Shown here one piece after another: positions 45,552 through 55,111 of a DNA stretch of 64,000 nt. A model generated the notes under the pieces. That model saw only the letters and a program-made list of their open reading frames with translations. It was not told where the DNA came from and searched no databases. The position numbers were made by a program, and so were the translations under genes. Every line of letters starts with the position of its first letter. Positions within the stretch are counted from its first letter, which is position 1. Source of the DNA: an uncultured Bacteroidota bacterium (GTDB lineage: Bacteria; Bacteroidota; Bacteroidia; Flavobacteriales; Flavobacteriaceae). The DNA is taken from assembly GCA_902626585.1 (NCBI GenBank), contig CACOGA010000001.1:62001-126000 (forward strand). Reading direction: 5' to 3'.

Positions 45552-46637
45552 CTAATCTTTTTTTATAATATTTTCTTGATGATTTATTGATTCCTGATGA
45601 ATAGCTTTAAAAAATTTTAAAATAAACTCTTCACTTAATTTCTTTTCCTCACCTTCTAAAAGCATATTAGCTAAAATTTCATTCCATCTTTTTGATTGAA
45701 AAATTGCAACGTTATTCTTTTTTTTCAAAAGACCAATTTTTTCTGCCACCTTCATTCTATTGCCTAAAGTATTGATTAATTTATTATCATGAACATCAAT
45801 TTGAGCTCTTAGACCATTTAGGGTTTCTAAATAAAAATCATCATCATTAGTGGCCCTTCTAACTTTTAAATTTTGGGTTAATTGTTTTAGAGAATCTGGG
45901 GTAATTTGCTGTTTTGAATCACTCCATGCATTGTCAGGATCATTATGCGACTCAATCATAAAACCATCATAATTTAAGTCTAGTCCTGTTTGACATAAAT
46001 CAAAAATTAAATCTCTTCTGCCAGCCATGTGAGACGGATCAAGAATAAGAGGTAGATCAGGAAGTTTTCTTTGCAAATCAATTGTGATTTGCCACTCTGG
46101 ATTATTTCTATATTTTGTTTTTTCATATGTTGAAAACCCTCTATGTATAGCGCCAATATTTTTAATATTTGAGGAATAAAATCTTTCGATAGCACCCAAC
46201 CACAAAGATAAATCAGGATTAATCGGGTTTTTGATTAAAACAATTTTTTCGGTGCCACGAAGTGCCTCAGCAATTTCCTGAATAATAAAGGGATTGACAG
46301 TAGTTCGGGCTCCAACCCAAAGTATATCAATTTCATTTTTAAGAGCTAAATCTACATGATTTGGATTTGCAACCTCGGTGGTAGTTAACATTCCTGTTTC
46401 TAGCTTAACCTTCTTCATCCACTGAAGAGCTAAAGAACCAACTCCTTCAAAATACCCGGGACGTGTTCTTGGTTTCCAAATACCGGCTCTAAACACCGAA
46501 GCATTAGAATCTTTTAGCTGATTAGCAATATCTAAAACTTGCTGTTCTGTTTCGGCACTACAAGGTCCAGCAATTAAAAGCGGATGGGAGAGCTGCATGT
46601 CATCCAACCATTTTCTTAAGTTTTTGTTATTCCTCAT
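45552..46637 (-). CDS. DAHP synthase (KDSA-type) / chorismate mutase type II fusion
   Basis: 361 residues. N-terminal DAHP synthase domain of the KDO8P-synthase-like group, about 1-260: LLIAGPCSAETEQQ near 21, FRAGIWKPRTRPGYFEGVG near 45, ILWVGARTTVNPF near 104, ILDPSHMAGRRD near 198. C-terminal AroQ-type chorismate mutase about 268-350 (LRAQIDVHDNKLINTLGNRM). The fusion catalyses the first step of the shikimate pathway and chorismate to prephenate, likely with feedback control. This fused form is usual in Bacteroidota. aroA lies in the same cluster. Confidence 0.94.
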   Translation of the reverse strand: MRNNKNLRKWLDDMQLSHPLLIAGPCSAETEQQVLDIANQLKDSNASVFRAGIWKPRTRPGYFEGVGSLALQWMKKVKLETGMLTTTEVANPNHVDLALKNEIDILWVGARTTVNPFIIQEIAEALRGTEKIVLIKNPINPDLSLWLGAIERFYSSNIKNIGAIHRGFSTYEKTKYRNNPEWQITIDLQRKLPDLPLILDPSHMAGRRDLIFDLCQTGLDLNYDGFMIESHNDPDNAWSDSKQQITPDSLKQLTQNLKVRRATNDDDFYLETLNGLRAQIDVHDNKLINTLGNRMKVAEKIGLLKKKNNVAIFQSKRWNEILANMLLEGEEKKLSEEFILKFFKAIHQESINHQENIIKKD

Positions 46638-46871
46638 TTACTATTTATAACTTTTTAAGTATTCTTTTTAGGTTAGTTGATTTGGAGAGTAATTTAATAT
46701 ATTTCTATGTTGTTTTATAAAAAAAGCCTTTTAAATTTCAAGACTAGATTTAATAAGAATATTGGCTATTAACTTATGAAATAAAAAGATTGCGAATTGT
46801 AGCTGAATAAACGCATATCTATTAGTTTATTTTCTGGTTTAAATAAAAATTATGAAAAAAATGAAATTTAT

Positions 46872-48464
46872 CTATAGAATATAATCTGTTGAAATGAAGT
46901 TAGAATTATTAGAACTTAGTAAATCCTTAATGATTTCATTGTTTTCATTATTATCTTTTGATGCTACAAATGTCCTAATTGAAAAGGAACGAAGTGCGTC
47001 ATGAACACTTAATGTACTAAATGCCGAATCTTTTCTTCCGGTAAAGGGATATATGTCAGGCCCCCTTTGACATGAGCTATTAATATTTACCCTACAAACT
47101 AAATTTACAAGAGTGTCAATTAGGGGTCCAAGTCTTTCAGTTTCTTTACCAAAAACACTGACCTGTTGTCCATAATTTGATTCTGCCATATCGTCTAATG
47201 GTGTGTTGAGATCACTAAATGATATAACAGGAATTACAGGGCCAAACTGTTCTTCTTTATAAACTTTCATTTCTTTTGTTACAGGATACAAAACGGCAGG
47301 GTAAACATAGTTTTGAGATTGAATACCACCTTTTTGGTTTACTATACTGGCACCTTTTTCTTTTGCATCTGAAATTAAATCCAGAATATAATTTGGTTTA
47401 TTCGGCTCTGGCAGTGGAGTCAACTTGACGCCCTCCTCCCATGGGTTGCCATACTTTAACTGATCAACCGCATTTGAGAATTTTTTAAGAAACTCATCCT
47501 TAATATCTTTATGAACATAAACTATTTTTAATGCAGTACATCTTTGTCCATTATATGAAAGGGCTCCATTAATACATTCTTTAATTGTTAAATTTAAATC
47601 GGCATCTGGTAAAATAATAGCCGGATTTTTTGCTTCTAAACCTAGTACTAGTCGTAGTCTATTTTTCTTTGGATGTTTTTCTTGTAATGAATTAGCAGAC
47701 GAACTATGACCAATTAAAGCCAGAACATTAATTTTTCCTGACTCCATTATTGGTGTAGCTAACACCCTTCCCCTTCCAAATAAAATATTTACAACACCTG
47801 GTGGAAAATGCTTTTTAAAGGCCTCCATTAAGGGAGAAATTAATAAAACTCCGTGTTTAGCTGGCTTGAAAATCACTGTGTTCCCCATAATTAGGGCTGG
47901 GATTAGTAAACAAAATGTTTCATTAAGGGGGTAATTATATGGACCCAAACAAAGTACAACACCCAATGGGCCTCTTCTAATATGTGCGTTGATACCACTG
48001 TGTTTTTGAAATTTGGCAGAGTCTCGATCTATTTGCTTATAGGCTTCAATTGTATCATAAATATAATCGACAGTCCTATCAAACTCTTTCTGTGAATCTG
48101 TATGGTTTTTACCAATTTCCCACATTAATAACTTAACAACTAACTCTCTCTTTTCCTTCATTTCACGAACAAAATTTTCCATTGCTTTGATTCGGTCAAT
48201 CACTCTCATTGTTGGCCATAGCCCCTTGCCATTATCAAAAGCACTACAAGCCGAATCCAATGCCTCCAACGCTTGTTTTTGTCCTAGGCTGGGTATTTCA
48301 CCTAGAAAAGTTGGCTTATAGTCTTCAGTGGAAGATATAGAAGAAAATACAGGAGAAAAATCACCTTCCCATTTTTTAAGATTACCGTTGACTAAATAGC
48401 TGTCTTGTTTAATCTTATTCTTGATCTCAAATTCTGGGGGTATAGGCTTAAACTTAAATTCCAT
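46872..48464 (-). CDS. gapN: Aldehyde dehydrogenase, probable NADP-dependent non-phosphorylating glyceraldehyde-3-phosphate dehydrogenase
   Basis: 530 residues. Aldehyde-dehydrogenase fold with catalytic Cys in NGQRCTAL near residue 309 and the general-base Glu in [12 protein letters not shown] near residue 275. The C-terminal [21 protein letters not shown] segment resembles GapN of Flavobacteriia, which oxidises glyceraldehyde 3-phosphate to 3-phosphoglycerate and produces NADPH. It is a single gene, 234 bases upstream of the DAHP synthase start. A general aldehyde dehydrogenase is the alternative. Confidence 0.87.
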   Translation of the reverse strand: MEFKFKPIPPEFEIKNKIKQDSYLVNGNLKKWEGDFSPVFSSISSTEDYKPTFLGEIPSLGQKQALEALDSACSAFDNGKGLWPTMRVIDRIKAMENFVREMKEKRELVVKLLMWEIGKNHTDSQKEFDRTVDYIYDTIEAYKQIDRDSAKFQKHSGINAHIRRGPLGVVLCLGPYNYPLNETFCLLIPALIMGNTVIFKPAKHGVLLISPLMEAFKKHFPPGVVNILFGRGRVLATPIMESGKINVLALIGHSSSANSLQEKHPKKNRLRLVLGLEAKNPAIILPDADLNLTIKECINGALSYNGQRCTALKIVYVHKDIKDEFLKKFSNAVDQLKYGNPWEEGVKLTPLPEPNKPNYILDLISDAKEKGASIVNQKGGIQSQNYVYPAVLYPVTKEMKVYKEEQFGPVIPVISFSDLNTPLDDMAESNYGQQVSVFGKETERLGPLIDTLVNLVCRVNINSSCQRGPDIYPFTGRKDSAFSTLSVHDALRSFSIRTFVASKDNNENNEIIKDLLSSNNSNFISTDYIL

Positions 48465-48515
48465 TTCAATTAAAAATAACTAAGTATCAATTTCTATTCC
48501 AAAAAAATAAATTAT

Positions 48516-48523
48516 TAAGTTTG
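48516..48523 (+). promoter_or_regulatory. Probable -7 element of the GT90-like gene
   Basis: TAAGTTTG, a full TAnnTTTG match, 23 bases before the ATG at 48547. The gapN gene diverges on the other strand. No good -33 is visible. Confidence 0.45.
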
Positions 48524-48546
48524 ATAAAAATTAATATTAAATCTTA

Positions 48547-49527
48547 ATGTTTTCCAGATTAAAACATCGTAACAATAAACAGATTTATTATTTGTGTAAT
48601 TACGTAAGACTCCTCATCCCAGATTTTATTTTTAGAAACAGACTAAAAAAGAAATTAAGTTCAATCAGTAAATACGATTTAAATTATATAAAGCAAAGAG
48701 TTAATTACTACAACAGACTTAAAAAAAAATATGATTTACCAAATGAATTGACTTCACTCAAAGATTTTAAAATTAAAAACCACCACAGAACATATTTTTT
48801 TGACACTTATCAATACTCTAGATTTTTTAAAAAGAAATTCAAGCTGAATATGCTGTTTGGGGATATTACCCATATTCCTGGTTTACCTTCAATTGTAAAA
48901 AGTAGACCTATAGATGATGAAAATCATAATTCTGTCTTAATGAAGCTTAACAAGGTTAGACATTTCACTTATACAAACGATAAAAATAAATTTGAAGATA
49001 AAATAGATAAACTTATAGGCAGATCAGCAATTTCAAAAAAACATAAAAAGAGAATTGATTTTTTTAAAATCTATTTTAACCATCCCCTATGCAATCTTGG
49101 AGCAATAAACAAGGATACTCCTCATCCTAAATGGCTTAAAAATAAAATTTCAATTGAGGATCATTTAAAATATAAGTTTATCATGTGTGTTGAGGGAGTT
49201 GATGTTGCCACTAACCTTAAGTGGGTGATGTCTTCAAATTCAATTGCAGTAATGCCTAAACCTAAAATAGAGTCTTGGTTTATGGAAAATAAATTAATAC
49301 CAAACAAACATTATATTGAGATTAAAGAAGATTATTCAGACCTTGAAAGTCAACTTAAATTTTATTTAGGAAACCCGAATAAATGTGAAAATATAATTAA
49401 AAATGCAAACGAGTATATTTCGCAGTTTAAAAACAAAAGTCGAGAAAATTTAATTTCGCTATTGGTTTTAGAAAAATATTTTTACTACACCGGTCAAAGA
49501 GAAAAAACCAGTAATTTGAATTATTGA
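48547..49527 (+). CDS. GT90/CAP10-like glycosyltransferase (LPS-modifying type)
   Basis: 326 residues, strongly basic and Lys/Asn-rich. The C-terminal half carries the CAP10/LpsA pattern: FIMCVEGVDVATNLKWVMSSNSIAVMP near residue 216, then WFMENKLIPNKHYIEI and DLESQLKFYLGNP, matching GT90 enzymes that add a sugar to LPS core or capsule. The N-terminal half (about 1-130) is poorly recognisable, with PGLPSIVKSRPI near 115. It stands alone between gapN (divergent) and the AlkB operon (convergent) with no other sugar genes, so it is possibly acquired or a lone LPS modifier. Acceptor unknown. Confidence 0.82.
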   Translation: MFSRLKHRNNKQIYYLCNYVRLLIPDFIFRNRLKKKLSSISKYDLNYIKQRVNYYNRLKKKYDLPNELTSLKDFKIKNHHRTYFFDTYQYSRFFKKKFKLNMLFGDITHIPGLPSIVKSRPIDDENHNSVLMKLNKVRHFTYTNDKNKFEDKIDKLIGRSAISKKHKKRIDFFKIYFNHPLCNLGAINKDTPHPKWLKNKISIEDHLKYKFIMCVEGVDVATNLKWVMSSNSIAVMPKPKIESWFMENKLIPNKHYIEIKEDYSDLESQLKFYLGNPNKCENIIKNANEYISQFKNKSRENLISLLVLEKYFYYTGQREKTSNLNY

Positions 49528-49555
49528 TTTCCCAATTAATTGTTCTATAACTAAC

Positions 49556-52309
49556 TCAAAGACTATAAATAAGCCTAATTGTAACAAATCTTGGCTGAAT
49601 AAAGTACTCATTTGTACTGACTGAGATATTAGACACGTTTGATTGGCTCTGAGATTTTGTGTCTAATAAATTAGTAGCTCTAAGCTCAAATTCCCATTTA
49701 CTGTCTTTATCTTTTCTGTAGGAAAGAGATGCATCAAAAAATTCATAATCATTAATTACAGAGTTCTGATCCCTGAATTTAGTTGTAGAATAATTAGACC
49801 TGAAAGTAAATGATTTTAATATAAGTGCGTCAATCTCAATAAATGGACTTTCTGTAAAATATTTAGTTTCTAAATCTCCAATATTTGTCTCACTAACTGA
49901 AAACTTCATACCAGCTTCAATATTTGGTGCATCTTTAAATAAGGTTCTGACTGACGCATTATAATTTTGAGAAAAAGTCTCACTGAGACTGGGTCTTGAG
50001 GTATCCTGAATAAACTGATTAAACTTAGATAAATTGAAATTTGAACCTAAGGTTCCTCTGATTTTTCCAAAAGTTCTTTGATATCTACCAAAAATGGAAA
50101 AATTTTCGTCAGCAAATCCCGAGTTAAAGGGACTGCTTGTAGCAATTACAGTTTCAAAACTTATCAAATTTCTGATTTGGTCGATAGATTTATTATAATT
50201 AATTCCCGCAAAAACATTTGTATAATTAAATAAATTGAAACTATTATAGTTCAAACTTATATTGTGAGAAAGAGCATTTTGTAAATCTTGAGTACCACTA
50301 AAAATGGAGTTATAATTATTTAATACCAATCCTCTTGCGATTTTACTCACATCTGTAAATTGCGTTCTCATAGCATAATTTAATCTTAGCGACTCACTAT
50401 CCTTAAACTGAATAATCATATTGAAATCTGGTAAAATTTTATAAAAGGATTTTTTATAATTACTTTCATTTGAGTCGGTTGGATTAGACTGTGTATTCTC
50501 AGAATTATATGAATGAGCTGTAAATCCAGGACTGATTATAAACTTCCCCGATTTTAATCTATAGTGTATTCCCAAATAAACATCATTAAATAAATAGTTG
50601 ACATCATTGTAGTCTATACCTTCATTAATTGAGGGGGTAGGGTCATAAATATTTTCGTTGTTTTCAGAAAGAAACTGAAAAATTTCTGAATCAAATTGCT
50701 GCTGACTGTAAATTACGCCTAGTGTAAAGTTGATATCACTTTTTTTATTTAAAATATTCCAATAATCAATTTTCGCATCAAGCTGATTAGACTTTACCCT
50801 TTTTTCTTGTGCAATGTTGTAAAAAGAAAGAGAATTATCAAATCCTAAACCTGATGCGGTTGATTGATAATTAGCATTATTCTCAAGTAAAGCATTATAG
50901 AAGGGGTCTTCATCTTTGATGAGATGCTGAGCTTCAAGAGCAAAAATATTTTTTTCGTCTAAAGTATAATAGTAGTTTAAATTTTGATTGATACTAAATG
51001 TTTCAGCCTGATTTAGTTGGTTTATTGTACCAATTACAGATGAAATATAGTTTTGATCCTGGGTTTCCTTTGTTAATCTACCTAAAATCTCGTAATCTAG
51101 CTGATTATCTATATTAGGATTGAACTTTAATGAAAATTTCCCGATTCCCAGTTCGCTTTGCTGTGAAGTATTGGTTTCGGTATTTTCATCCGGAATATTT
51201 TGGGTTAAACCAACAAACTGTGTGCTATTATTTTGTTGTATTTCTGTTTCACTGTTAGTAAGAATAAGAAAAGCAGTATAATCAATTTTTTTATTTGGCG
51301 AAAAACTTGAGTTAAGTGCAATGAATTCGGTGTTTATGTCTTTAGCTCTATTATTTTGAAGCTGTAAAAAACTCAAATTGTTATTTCCAAGAGAAATATT
51401 TGTTCCGCTTTTTCCACTGGGCCTATTAAAGCCCCCTGAAAAACTCCAAAAATCTCTTCTTGTAAACGCCTGCTCACCAATATTATTTAAATCACCTATT
51501 ACATTAATACTGTAGGAGGGGCTATAATAAAAAAGCTTAGGTTGAAAAATATGTAAATCAAGATTTTGATTTTGGGTATATCCTGGTGACTCACCTGCTC
51601 CCGCTAGAATATTACCAAACCAAAATTTATCTTTACCTTTTTTTAGCTTAATATTAATGGCAATATTGTCCTGATTATTTTGAACCGAACTTAATTGTCC
51701 AACTTCTGAATAATTCTTCAATATTTGGACTTTATCGACTGCATTGGAAGGGATATTTTTTGAAGCAATTTTTGAATCACCATCAAAAAAATCTTTTCCC
51801 TCAACCATTACTTTTGTAACGGCTTTACCTTCAACCTCAATTTCTCCATCATCATTTATTTCAACACCTGGTAGATTTTTCAATACGTCCTCTAATTTTC
51901 TCTCGGTACCGGTCTTAAACGAGTCAGCATCGTAAATCAAAGTATCACCGCTAACAACAACAGGCATTTCATAGGTTAACTCAACTGCATCAAGTTGATT
52001 ATCTTGTCTCAATTTGAAATTCTTAATAATATCATTTTCTTTCGTCTTTAATGTTTGAGAAAAAGTTGCCATACCAATGTAACTAACCTGAAGACTGTAA
52101 TTACTATTCTTTTTTAAGGATAATTTATAGTTACCCTCATCATCTGACATTGAAAAAGTCTCTAATGTGTTTGAATCAGAATCAATCAAAATAACATTTG
52201 CAAGCTCAAGTGGGGTACCAATTGAATCGGTTACTTTACCACTCATCTTAAGCTGAGAGTAAATAGCAGAGCTTGCTAGTAAAAAAACCAACAATAAATA
52301 TTTTTTCAT
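49556..52309 (-). CDS. TonB-receptor-like outer-membrane protein of the AlkB operon
   Basis: 917 residues. Signal peptide about 1-18 (MKKYLLLVFLLASSAIYS), carboxypeptidase-regulatory-like domain about 20-105 (LKMSGKVTDSIGTPLELANVILI), plug-like domain about 110-225 (VVSGDTLIYDADSFKTGTERKLEDVLKNLPGVEIN), then a large barrel ending in FVTIRLIYSL. This is the outer-membrane beta-barrel type often found next to GLPGLI proteins. A TonB box is not obvious. It is the last gene of the operon, 4 bases after the AlkB stop. The probable ligand is lipid-like, inferred only from the neighbour. Confidence 0.9.
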   Translation of the reverse strand: MKKYLLLVFLLASSAIYSQLKMSGKVTDSIGTPLELANVILIDSDSNTLETFSMSDDEGNYKLSLKKNSNYSLQVSYIGMATFSQTLKTKENDIIKNFKLRQDNQLDAVELTYEMPVVVSGDTLIYDADSFKTGTERKLEDVLKNLPGVEINDDGEIEVEGKAVTKVMVEGKDFFDGDSKIASKNIPSNAVDKVQILKNYSEVGQLSSVQNNQDNIAINIKLKKGKDKFWFGNILAGAGESPGYTQNQNLDLHIFQPKLFYYSPSYSINVIGDLNNIGEQAFTRRDFWSFSGGFNRPSGKSGTNISLGNNNLSFLQLQNNRAKDINTEFIALNSSFSPNKKIDYTAFLILTNSETEIQQNNSTQFVGLTQNIPDENTETNTSQQSELGIGKFSLKFNPNIDNQLDYEILGRLTKETQDQNYISSVIGTINQLNQAETFSINQNLNYYYTLDEKNIFALEAQHLIKDEDPFYNALLENNANYQSTASGLGFDNSLSFYNIAQEKRVKSNQLDAKIDYWNILNKKSDINFTLGVIYSQQQFDSEIFQFLSENNENIYDPTPSINEGIDYNDVNYLFNDVYLGIHYRLKSGKFIISPGFTAHSYNSENTQSNPTDSNESNYKKSFYKILPDFNMIIQFKDSESLRLNYAMRTQFTDVSKIARGLVLNNYNSIFSGTQDLQNALSHNISLNYNSFNLFNYTNVFAGINYNKSIDQIRNLISFETVIATSSPFNSGFADENFSIFGRYQRTFGKIRGTLGSNFNLSKFNQFIQDTSRPSLSETFSQNYNASVRTLFKDAPNIEAGMKFSVSETNIGDLETKYFTESPFIEIDALILKSFTFRSNYSTTKFRDQNSVINDYEFFDASLSYRKDKDSKWEFELRATNLLDTKSQSQSNVSNISVSTNEYFIQPRFVTIRLIYSL

Positions 52310-52313
52310 CTAT

Positions 52314-53405
52314 CTAATTTTTTAGATATAATTCGTACATATCCTTAGGTACTCTTGGGTTCATAATTTTAAACCACAGGATTGGGATAAATGATAATAA
52401 AATGCTGGTAGGATATCCAAACGGCAATTGCGGTGAATTGTCAATAGATTTTAGATTTTGATATTCTGTATCAGCAACTCTATGATGATCGCTATGTCTG
52501 GTTAATTCATAAAGCACTATTCTTCCTAATACATGGTTAGAATTCCAAGAATGTCTTTCCTGTACCCTTTCATATCTACCTGATGATAACTTTTTTCTCA
52601 GTAGACCATAATGTTCAATATAGTTAACACTTTCAAACATTAGAATGGAGATAAGTGCAACCAATAAACAAAATATTAAGCCTTTAATTCCAAATAAGAT
52701 AAAAACTAAAAGCAAGTATAATAGTTGGATAATAGCATACCAAAACATATCGTTATAGATAGAAAAAAATGAAATATTATTTCTTGCTAATCTATTTTTT
52801 TGAATTTTTATTGCCCCTAACAGCTCACCTTTAATTGCACTAATCCAAAACGAATATACTGGCTCATTATATTTTGCTGTAACAGGATCCTCTTTAGTTG
52901 CTACTTTTAAATGATGACCATAATTATGTTCGAGATAAAAGTGCATGTAAAGAGAAGGTATAAGCAAAAATTTACCTAAAAATCTTTCATATGTTCTGGT
53001 ACGATGACATAATTCATGAGCGACATTTATACCATTTGACACAATTACTAGCCCGATTGATAATATAGAGCCTACAAACTCTAATGATAAAAATTCAAAG
53101 TTGATAATTAGATTTAATGAATATATTAATAATCCAAAAACAATCGGGATGTTTAAGTATAGCATGACATCAAAAATCCAATGAATTCCTTTTTCATCTC
53201 TACTTGTTTCTAATTCGTCAATCCCCAAGCGAGTAAGTACAAACTCAACAGTTGGAATGATAAAAAAGATATAGAATGGTGTTGTAAATAACCAGTAACC
53301 CCCAAAATAAAATCCAATTAAAGAAGTTAAGGGAATAGAATAGGCCATCAAATACTTGAAATCGGTAAATAAAAAACCACTAAATAATTTCAAATCACTA
53401 TTCAT
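52314..53405 (-). CDS. alkB: AlkB-type alkane 1-monooxygenase
   Basis: 363 residues. Integral-membrane non-heme diiron monooxygenase with about six helices. The His boxes of AlkB are all present: HELCH (130-134), EHNYGHH (159-165), the AlkB-specific NYIEHYG (261-267) and RHSDHH (303-308), plus the flanking HSWNSNH and PQLPFGYPTSILL sequences of the family. AlkB hydroxylates n-alkanes at the terminal carbon with O2 and electrons from rubredoxin; related enzymes use fatty acids or other terminal methyls. No rubredoxin, rubredoxin reductase or alkane-aldehyde genes adjoin. It starts immediately after the GLPGLI stop (0-base gap), so it is translationally coupled. Confidence 0.9.
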   Translation of the reverse strand: MNSDLKLFSGFLFTDFKYLMAYSIPLTSLIGFYFGGYWLFTTPFYIFFIIPTVEFVLTRLGIDELETSRDEKGIHWIFDVMLYLNIPIVFGLLIYSLNLIINFEFLSLEFVGSILSIGLVIVSNGINVAHELCHRTRTYERFLGKFLLIPSLYMHFYLEHNYGHHLKVATKEDPVTAKYNEPVYSFWISAIKGELLGAIKIQKNRLARNNISFFSIYNDMFWYAIIQLLYLLLVFILFGIKGLIFCLLVALISILMFESVNYIEHYGLLRKKLSSGRYERVQERHSWNSNHVLGRIVLYELTRHSDHHRVADTEYQNLKSIDNSPQLPFGYPTSILLSFIPILWFKIMNPRVPKDMYELYLKN

Positions 53406-54242
53406 TTAATTTTTTCTAATTGATTTTGAACGTCCTCCTCCCCTCCACATATCTCTCATTTCTTTAGTCTTTACCTCAACAATATTTTCAAACTCAGTTC
53501 TTGAAACAAATTCACCTTTTGTAGGCTCCGAAATTTGTATTCTTTTTTCGGGATTCATTACTACTCTGGTGCAGAGCATGACAGTTCTGTCGGTTGTTAG
53601 TTCTAGAATTAACCCTGGAAGCCCACCAAATTCAGCAGGACCATGACTGACCGGAATCTGAGGAGTGTACCATGCAGTTACCATAGAATACTCTTCCTGG
53701 GTTTCGTAATTTGCCGAATCTTTAATTGTATCATTTTCTTTTTCAGCTTTTCTCCAGACACTAGTCATAGTTTTTGGCTTAGGTACCTGAGCAGTTGCCT
53801 TAAAACACAGATAGTTTCCAATCATCTTTTGTTCTTTTTCCATAACCCACTTAATCTTTTTTTGATCATTTGAAATGAGGAACTTCTTGCCCATAAATTC
53901 TGTGCTTTGCAGTGATTTTTTTGTAGCAATATCTTTGTATACTGGACCCCCTGCAGATGCCCACATTCTTCCCCAACCTCTTCCACCGCCAGTTCCTGGT
54001 GCATCTAATGTTTCCTCCTGCTGATAAATTGATTTAGTTTTATCAAATGTAAGTATATAAACAGGCTCCAAAAAAGGCTTCATTCTATCTTTCATTGCCT
54101 TTTTTTGTTCTGCTGACATTCTATCACCCCAGGAACCAAAATCCATGGATGTTTGAGTCTTGTAAAAAGCTTGTCCCTGAAAATCTTGTGAGCTTACGCT
54201 TATAGTAAACGTAAAGATGAGTATTTGTAAAAACTTGTTCAT
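53406..54242 (-). CDS. GLPGLI-family secreted protein
   Basis: 278 residues. Signal peptide about 1-18 (MNKFLQILIFTFTISVSS). The family motif GLPGLILEL lies in PAEFGGLPGLIL near residue 210. A Gly-rich stretch (GTGGGRGWGRMW near 84-95) and a C-terminal basic tail (KSIRKN) are also visible. GLPGLI proteins are Bacteroidota-specific, exported, and often next to TonB-receptor-like barrels; their function is not established. First gene of GLPGLI-alkB-barrel, directly abutting alkB. The upstream region (54243-54330) is shared with a divergent exported protein gene. Confidence 0.9.
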   Translation of the reverse strand: MNKFLQILIFTFTISVSSQDFQGQAFYKTQTSMDFGSWGDRMSAEQKKAMKDRMKPFLEPVYILTFDKTKSIYQQEETLDAPGTGGGRGWGRMWASAGGPVYKDIATKKSLQSTEFMGKKFLISNDQKKIKWVMEKEQKMIGNYLCFKATAQVPKPKTMTSVWRKAEKENDTIKDSANYETQEEYSMVTAWYTPQIPVSHGPAEFGGLPGLILELTTDRTVMLCTRVVMNPEKRIQISEPTKGEFVSRTEFENIVEVKTKEMRDMWRGGGRSKSIRKN

Positions 54243-54310
54243 AATTATTGTTTAAATATATAAAACTCAACCGGTAATAACCTGTTAATACTGAGTTAAA
54301 TTAATCATAA

Positions 54311-54318
54311 TATTTTTG
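54311..54318 (+). promoter_or_regulatory. Probable -7 element before the exported propeller-like gene
   Basis: TATTTTTG matches TAnnTTTG. It overlaps an alternative TTG start at 54316 and lies 12 bases before the ATG at 54331, so the ATG is the likely start. Confidence 0.45.
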
Positions 54319-54330
54319 TACATTGATGTT

Positions 54331-55110
54331 ATGAGAGCACAATTATTGTTCCTTTTTATTTTTTTTGTCTCTTTTACAACTCAAAATCAAATTTTATTAG
54401 AAAAAATAGAATCATCAAAATATGAAAATAATTTCCGTTTGCTTAAAGTTGATGATATGGGAAATAAATATTATTTGGACAACAATAAATTTTTAAAAAA
54501 AAACAATCTTTCATTTTCTGATTTATCAATGGGCCTAATCAGTAAAGCTGACCTTCATAACCCACTTAAAATTAAGATTTGGTATTTAGATTTTAATACT
54601 CTGGTCATACTTGACAATTTTTTAAACGAAATAACAAGGGTAAATTTTAATGAAACTTCAACGTTTAACGAAATTAATAATATATCCTCAGCTAATGAGA
54701 ATACAGTTTGGGTTTATGACGAGTTAGATATGACAATAAAAAAATTTGATTTTTTTAAGAAAATCTTTGTGGAGCAAGTAGAGACAAAAATAGATGGAAG
54801 TTTTATAAAATTAATCAGCAATTACAATTACTTATGGGTTTTGACAGATGAGTTTTTTTATAAAATCAATTACAACGGCACCATAATCTACAAATCCGAA
54901 AATAAAGAGAGTTATGATAAAATCAGATTATATAAGAATGATGTAATCCTTGCAAATTACAGTGAACTTGTTCATTTTGAGAATGAAAGAGAATTATTTG
55001 CAAATATTAAGCATGAGAAATTATTTATAAAAGATTTTTTCGTAATCAACGAAACCTTGTATATTTATGACAAGGATCAGTTAAACAAATTTTTAATTTT
55101 AAGTTACTAA
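54331..55110 (+). CDS. Exported protein of unknown function, beta-propeller-like
   Basis: 259 residues from the ATG at 54331; an earlier TTG (54316) overlaps a likely promoter box, so it is not used. Hydrophobic N-terminus (MRAQLLFLFIFFVSFTTQNQ) reads as a signal peptide. The rest is a regular series of beta strands (for example NTVWVYDELDMTIKKFDFF and YLWVLTDEFFYKINYNGTIIY), suggestive of a propeller, without a known domain. It is one base upstream of the deoxynucleoside kinase gene, a neighbourhood kept in flavobacteria. Function unknown. Confidence 0.78.
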   Translation: MRAQLLFLFIFFVSFTTQNQILLEKIESSKYENNFRLLKVDDMGNKYYLDNNKFLKKNNLSFSDLSMGLISKADLHNPLKIKIWYLDFNTLVILDNFLNEITRVNFNETSTFNEINNISSANENTVWVYDELDMTIKKFDFFKKIFVEQVETKIDGSFIKLISNYNYLWVLTDEFFYKINYNGTIIYKSENKESYDKIRLYKNDVILANYSELVHFENERELFANIKHEKLFIKDFFVINETLYIYDKDQLNKFLILSY

Positions 55111-55111
55111 A

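Noticed and set aside
46638-46871. Possible small gene or RNA in the 234-base gap between the DAHP synthase and gapN genes
   Set aside because: Only an ATG-started frame of ten codons and no stable hairpin or promoter box were seen; nothing supported.
54264-54297. Inverted repeat AACTCA ... TGAGTT between the GLPGLI operon and the divergent gene
   Set aside because: Six-base arms with a 22-base gap are easily found by chance in AT-rich DNA, and no promoter box overlaps them.
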